Shown in pieces: positions 59,904 through 64,000 of a stretch of 64,000 nt of DNA. The stretch comes from CAITSH01 sp945892985. GTDB taxonomy: Bacteria > Pseudomonadota > Gammaproteobacteria > Burkholderiales > SG8-39. Every line of letters starts with the position of its first letter. Positions within the stretch are counted from its first letter, which is position 1. The position numbers and the translations under genes are program-made. The stretch lies in NCBI GenBank assembly GCA_945892985.1, contig CAMDDU010000002.1, positions 62,001 to 126,000 of the forward strand, given 5' to 3'. A model generated the notes under the pieces. It was not told the origin of the DNA. It did not search any database and saw only the letters and a list, made by a program, of their open reading frames with translations.

Positions 59904-60248
59904 GCCCGGGCGTTTGTCCGGAAAGCGGGGTTTTGGCCGGATTTTCATTTTCGCTGGCCTGCGCGGACCGGTTTTTGCGCCAGGGCAGCGGCAATCATGC
60001 ACGTTTTCTATCAAAACAATCTATAAAAAGCATTTTCATTTATGATCCACCTGCTGCAAATTACGCACTGTCACTGTTAAGGCTGCGGCAGACCAGCGCA
60101 GACCATAACAAGCCGTCAAACCCGCGATGATGGGGCGATGGCAGGCCGCATAGATGCACCAGTGCACCGATGCATACAAAGCGGCACGCACAAAGCCGCG
60201 CGCACAAAGTGGCATACATAAAGCGGCATACACAAGGAGTCGGGCGGC
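59904..60248. other. Regulatory gap with AT-rich promoter and tandem repeats
   Basis: No gene is seen. 60007-60050 is AT-rich (CTATAAAAAGCATTTTCATT) and is the best promoter candidate; TTATGATCC and ATCAAAAC could be part of LysR half-sites. From 60172 to 60234 there are about four units of a GCGGCAYRCACAAAG-like word, ending in the AAGGAG ribosome-binding site. Confidence 0.5.
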
Positions 60249-61991
60249 ATGGAACGCAGCGAGGTCGCGCATGGCATGCGCATTGATTGGGATACGCCCA
60301 TACCGATGGACGATGGTGTGCTGCTGCGTGCCGATGTGTTCCGGCCTGTTGCCGAGGGCAAATATCCGGTCATCCTCAGTTACGGCCCCTACGGCAAAGG
60401 GCTCGCTTTCCAGGAAGGCTTTACCGGAGGTTGGGACAGGCTGGTAGCGGCGCACCCCGATGTGGCCGCCGGCACGAGCAACACCTACGCCAACTTTGAA
60501 GTCGTCGATCCGGAAAAATGGGTTCCCGACGGCTACATCTGCATTCGCGTCGACGCGCGCGGTTCGGGCAACTCGCCGGGCTTTCTCAACCCCAAATCGA
60601 TCCGTGAAACCCAGGACATGTATCACTGCATCGAGTGGGCCGCGGTGCAGCCCTGGAGTTCGGGCAAGGTCGGCCTTAACGGCATTTCGTATTACGCGAC
60701 CAACCAGTGGTACGTCGCTTCGATGCAGCCGCCACACCTCGCGGCGATGTGCGTGTGGGAGGGCGCCGCCGACTATTACCGCGACAACACCCATCATGGC
60801 GGCATCCTGTGCCAGTTCCTCACCACGCTCTACCCATGGGCGGTGTGGCGCGTGCAAAACGGCGTCGGCGAAAACGGCCCGCGCAGCCGCGCCAACGGCA
60901 CGCGCGTCGCGGGGCGGGTGACGCTGAGCCAGGAAGAACTGGTCAACAACCGTATCGACATCGAGACGTCATTGCTGTCGCATCCCATGGATGACGCCTA
61001 CTACAGCGATCGCTCGGCGAAGTGGGACAAGGTCACGGTGCCGTTTTTATCGGCGGCCAACTGGGGCGGGCAGGGTCTGCATCCGCGCGGCAACTATGAG
61101 GGTTTTTTCCGTGCCGCCTCGAAGCAAAAATGGCTTGAGGTCCACGGCTTGAATCACTGGACGCATTTTTACACCGACTATGGCGTGGCGCTGCAAAAGC
61201 GTTTTTTCGGCCACTTCCTCAAGGGCGAGGACAGCGGTTGGAAATCGCAGCCACCGGTGCAGCTGAACGTGCGTCATGTCGATAAATTCGTTGAGCGCTT
61301 CGAATACGAATGGCCTATTGCGAGAACGCAATGGACGCGCTTTTACCTCGACCTTGAGACCAAAACGCTGGCCGCCACGGCGCCGACCAAACCGGCCGCG
61401 CTTTGCTACCTGCCCGAGGGTGAGGGCATTACATTCATGAGCGCCCCGCTCACCGAAGAAATGGAAATCGCCGGGCCGATGGCCGCGAAGCTGTTTGTTT
61501 CGTCGAAAAGCGAGGACGCCGACATGTTTGTCGCACTGCGCGTGTTCCGGCCTGATGGCAGCGAGCTCACCTTTGCCGGCTCGAACGATCCGCGCACGCC
61601 CATCGCCCTTGGCTGGTTGCGCGCCTCGCATCGCAAGCTCGATCCCAAACTCACGCTGCCCTTTCGCCCCTACCACACGCATGATGAAAAGCAGCCGCTG
61701 GTGCCAGACGAGGCGGTGGAGCTGGATGTTGAAATCTGGCCCTCCGGCATGGTCATTCCCGCCGGTTACCGCATCGGCCTGACGGTGCGCGGCCGCGACT
61801 ACCGTCATCCGGGCGAGCCCATACGCATTCCGGGCATCGGTTACGAAATGGCCGGCGTCGGTCCCTTTGTGCACACGCACCCGGCCGATCGCCCCGCGGC
61901 TATTTTCAACGCCCAAGTCACACTGCACGCTGACAAGACCCGGCAGCCCTTTGTGTTGCTGCCGCTCATCCCCCCGAAAGGAAAAGTATGA
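60249..61991 (+). CDS. CocE/NonD-family serine hydrolase
   Basis: A 580-residue alpha/beta hydrolase of the X-Pro dipeptidyl-peptidase S15 class. N-terminal MRIDWDTPIPMDDGVLLRADVFRPV, nucleophile Ser147 in KVGLNGISYYATNQW, acid and base in the region near KWLEVHGLNHWTHFY, and the C-terminal jelly-roll domain (EEMEIAGPMAAKLFVSSKSEDADMFVALRVF). Relatives hydrolyse esters or amides such as cocaine or glutaryl-cephalosporins. No signal peptide is evident. The stop overlaps the ATG of Bug 9 (ATGA), so uptake and hydrolysis are linked. Confidence 0.88.
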   Translation: MERSEVAHGMRIDWDTPIPMDDGVLLRADVFRPVAEGKYPVILSYGPYGKGLAFQEGFTGGWDRLVAAHPDVAAGTSNTYANFEVVDPEKWVPDGYICIRVDARGSGNSPGFLNPKSIRETQDMYHCIEWAAVQPWSSGKVGLNGISYYATNQWYVASMQPPHLAAMCVWEGAADYYRDNTHHGGILCQFLTTLYPWAVWRVQNGVGENGPRSRANGTRVAGRVTLSQEELVNNRIDIETSLLSHPMDDAYYSDRSAKWDKVTVPFLSAANWGGQGLHPRGNYEGFFRAASKQKWLEVHGLNHWTHFYTDYGVALQKRFFGHFLKGEDSGWKSQPPVQLNVRHVDKFVERFEYEWPIARTQWTRFYLDLETKTLAATAPTKPAALCYLPEGEGITFMSAPLTEEMEIAGPMAAKLFVSSKSEDADMFVALRVFRPDGSELTFAGSNDPRTPIALGWLRASHRKLDPKLTLPFRPYHTHDEKQPLVPDEAVELDVEIWPSGMVIPAGYRIGLTVRGRDYRHPGEPIRIPGIGYEMAGVGPFVHTHPADRPAAIFNAQVTLHADKTRQPFVLLPLIPPKGKV

Positions 61992-62956
61992 TGCGCATCG
62001 CCGTTTCGCTGTTCGCCGCCTGCCTGCTCGCCTGTGCGGCAGGCGTGTCCGCGCAGGACGCCTATCCGTCGCGTCCGATCAAGCTGATCGTCGGTTTCCC
62101 GGCCGGTACGTCCTCAGACATCATCGCGCGCATTTACGCGCAAAAGCTGGGCGAGCATTTCAAACGGCCGGTGCTGGTCGAGAACAAGCTTGGCGTGGCA
62201 AGCGCGCTGGCCGCCGAGGCCGTGGCCAAATCGCCGCCGGACGGTTACACGCTGCTGCTGGGCACAGTGGCCAACACCATCAGCGCCGGCCTGTACAAGA
62301 ACCTCAGTTTTGATTTCAAGACTGACTTCGCCGCCATCTCCATGGTTGGTAATGCGACCAACATTCTGGTTGTGAGTCCGACGCTGGGTGTGTCGACGGT
62401 GCAGGAGTTCATCGCGCTGGCGCGCACGAAACCGGGGCAGATGCTCTACGGTTCGGCCGGCGTGGGTACCGCACCGCATCTGTCGGGTGAGCTGTTCAAC
62501 ATCATGGCCGGCGTCAAGATGGAACACATTCCCTACAAGGGCAACAACCAGGGGCTGATCGACTTGGTGGGCGGCAGGCTGCAGGCTATTTTTGCGCCGG
62601 CGCCGACGGTGGCCGGTTTTGTCAAGGACGGGCGTGTCAAGGCCCTGGGCACGACGGCGCTCAAGCGCTCGGTACTCACGCCCGATGTGCCGACGCTGTC
62701 GGAGTCCGGCCTGAGTGGTTTTGACACGTCCATCTGGTACGGCATTTTTGCGCCCAAGGGCACGCCCGAGGCCATCGTCAACGCCGTCGCTGAGGTGTTG
62801 CAGCGTGCGGCCAACTCCGCCGATGTCAGGGCGCAACTCGCCGCCAATGGCGCCGATCCGGTGGTGATGGGGCATGACGAATTTTCACGCTTCGTTCAGG
62901 CTGATTTGCTTAAGTGGGAAAAAATAATCAGCACGGCGAAGATCAAACCAGAATGA
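61988..62956 (+). CDS. Bug-type TTT substrate-binding protein 9
   Basis: Receptor of 322 residues, start ATG overlapping the hydrolase stop; a second ATG follows directly. Signal peptide IAVSLFAACLLACAAGVSA. Ligand loop: YPSRPIKLIVGFPAGTSSDIIARIYAQKL, an AGTSSD variant. Later MLYGSAGVGTAPHLSGELF and HIPYKGNNQGLIDLVGGRLQAIF are present. Linked with the CocE-like hydrolase upstream and the amidohydrolase downstream. Confidence 0.93.
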   Translation: MMRIAVSLFAACLLACAAGVSAQDAYPSRPIKLIVGFPAGTSSDIIARIYAQKLGEHFKRPVLVENKLGVASALAAEAVAKSPPDGYTLLLGTVANTISAGLYKNLSFDFKTDFAAISMVGNATNILVVSPTLGVSTVQEFIALARTKPGQMLYGSAGVGTAPHLSGELFNIMAGVKMEHIPYKGNNQGLIDLVGGRLQAIFAPAPTVAGFVKDGRVKALGTTALKRSVLTPDVPTLSESGLSGFDTSIWYGIFAPKGTPEAIVNAVAEVLQRAANSADVRAQLAANGADPVVMGHDEFSRFVQADLLKWEKIISTAKIKPE

Positions 62957-63069
62957 GCGTGCCGCGCAAACAATCCATGGGCGCGGACAAGGCCGGCGCC
63001 GCGCCCTTCAGGCGAGTGAATGCAAACAGTGCCTGAAGGCACGTGGCGGCACTTGGCACCAACTGGCGC

Positions 63070-63124
63070 CAAACGACAAACACGCAAGCCCCGAACAACA
63101 ACCCGCAAACAACAACCCGCAAAG
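63070..63124 (+). repeat. A/C-rich tandem units before the amidohydrolase
   Basis: AACAACAACCCGCAAAC followed by AACAACCCGCAAAG, plus looser CAAACACGCAAG words, lead directly into AAAGGACC and the ATG. Similar short tandem arrays precede other genes here (60172, 26102). Confidence 0.6.
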
Positions 63125-63131
63125 GACCGCC

Positions 63132-64000
63132 ATGCTGGATATATTCAATCACTTCATGCCGCACACGATTTTCGACCGGCTCGACAAGCTGATCCCCGGT
63201 CACGTCGCGCTCAAGGCCTTCCCGGAGCGCCCTTCACTGCTTGACCTGTCTTCGCGCCTGCGCATGATGGACGAGTTTGACGACCTGCAGCAGGTGTTGT
63301 CCTTGTCCAACCCGCCCATCGAGGCCCTCGGCGGCGCCGACGTGACGCCGCTCCTTGCGCGCATTGCCAACGACGGCCTGGCAGAGATTTACAACAAGCA
63401 CCCGGACCGCTTTCCGGCATGGATCGCCTCGATGCCGATGAATAACGTTGATGCCTGCATGCAGGAGATTGACCGCAGCATCGGCCAGCTCGGTGCGCGC
63501 GGCATCCAGATCTTCACCAACGTCCTGGGCAAACCGCTCAGCCTGCCTGAGTACCGGCCTATTTTCAGGAAAATGGCCGAGCTTGACCTGCCGGTGTGGA
63601 TACATCCGATGCGCGGACCGCAGATGGCCGACTACGCCAGCGAGAGCAAGTCGGAGAACGAAATCTGGTTCAGCTTCGGCTGGCCCTATGAGACCACGGC
63701 CTGCGCCACGCGGCTGATTTTTTCCGGATTGTTCGACGAACTGCCGAACCTGAAAATAATCTTGCATCACATGGGCGGCATGATCCCCTTCTTCGCCGGC
63801 AAGATCGATCTTGGCTTTGACCAGATCTTTTACGGCACCACGCAACTCAATCCGCAGGCTGAGAAGGCCGGCCTGAAGAAGCGCCCGATCGAGTATTACA
63901 AAATGCTCTACGGCGACACCGCGCTCAACGGCGGTGTGGCGGCGACCAAGTGCGGGCATTCGTTTTTTGGCACCGACCACTCGGTCTTCGCCACTGATGC
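63132..64000 (+). CDS. Amidohydrolase 2 family metal-dependent hydrolase, cut by window end
   Basis: At least 289 residues of an ACMSD-like TIM-barrel hydrolase. LDIFNHFMPHTIFDRL replaces the usual HxH by N-H-F-M-P-H; WIHPMRGPQMADYASES, LKIILHHMGGMIPFFAGKID and FGTDHSVFATDA carry later metal ligands and the catalytic Asp region. It would act on a C-C or C-N bond of a small acid, either hydrolysis or decarboxylation. It lies 175 bases after Bug 9 on the same strand. The last residues are beyond position 64000. Confidence 0.87.
   Translation, partial: MLDIFNHFMPHTIFDRLDKLIPGHVALKAFPERPSLLDLSSRLRMMDEFDDLQQVLSLSNPPIEALGGADVTPLLARIANDGLAEIYNKHPDRFPAWIASMPMNNVDACMQEIDRSIGQLGARGIQIFTNVLGKPLSLPEYRPIFRKMAELDLPVWIHPMRGPQMADYASESKSENEIWFSFGWPYETTACATRLIFSGLFDELPNLKIILHHMGGMIPFFAGKIDLGFDQIFYGTTQLNPQAEKAGLKKRPIEYYKMLYGDTALNGGVAATKCGHSFFGTDHSVFATD

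Overview
The window is GC-rich and looks like the chromosome of a betaproteobacterium, probably Burkholderiales or a close unclassified relative. The evidence is the gene order murA-hisGDCBHAFIE-HIT-tatABC-DegS-like protease-petABC-sspAB, which is the conserved betaproteobacterial layout, together with nine separate Bug-type (tripartite tricarboxylate transporter, TTT) substrate-binding proteins, an expansion typical of this group. No rRNA, tRNA or CRISPR array was seen.

Region by region. 1-16266 is a core block: the end of murA, the complete histidine pathway except HisZ and HisN, the twin-arginine translocase, a periplasmic protease, a Nif3-like protein, the cytochrome bc1 complex and stringent starvation proteins A and B. 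16568-21463 holds a FAD/Fe-S NADPH oxidoreductase with the two subunits of a 2-oxoacid:ferredoxin oxidoreductase (KorAB). 21816-31352 carries a hemolysin III-like protein, two paralogous bicupins around a Bug gene, and a MaoC/RidA/CoA-transferase/MaoC/cupin/Bug/Bug cluster that probably degrades a small organic acid through CoA thioesters. 31460-40691 is an accessory island bounded by two duplicated non-coding blocks. It holds a seven-gene leftward operon (Bug, SnoaL-like, PuuE-like hydrolase, amidase, two MmgE/PrpD proteins, CapA-like phosphoesterase) and a divergent racemase-fold protein. 40716-43090 looks like a foreign fragment: a truncated lldD, an intact aspA and broken gene starts. 43184-52528 has three more Bug genes, each next to a different enzyme (YtcJ-type amidohydrolase, 2-oxoglutarate/Fe(II) oxygenase, GMC oxidoreductase), separated by decayed mobile DNA (IS91 and REP-associated transposase relics). 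52601-57490 returns to housekeeping genes: CbpA/CbpM, MarC, a monooxygenase, MgtC-like protein, a Gly-Asn-Gln repeat protein and an FKBP isomerase. 57908-64000 has two more Bug genes, a LysR regulator, a CocE-type hydrolase and a metal-dependent amidohydrolase cut by the window end.

The accessory genes follow one theme: a periplasmic Bug receptor is paired, often with overlapping start and stop codons, with a hydrolase, oxidoreductase or CoA-pathway enzyme. No TctA/TctB membrane subunits occur here, so these receptors would have to share permeases encoded elsewhere. Intergenic regions carry several dispersed repeat families, including a TGGAAA/TTTCCA hairpin family and purine-rich/pyrimidine-rich hairpins inside the his operon.
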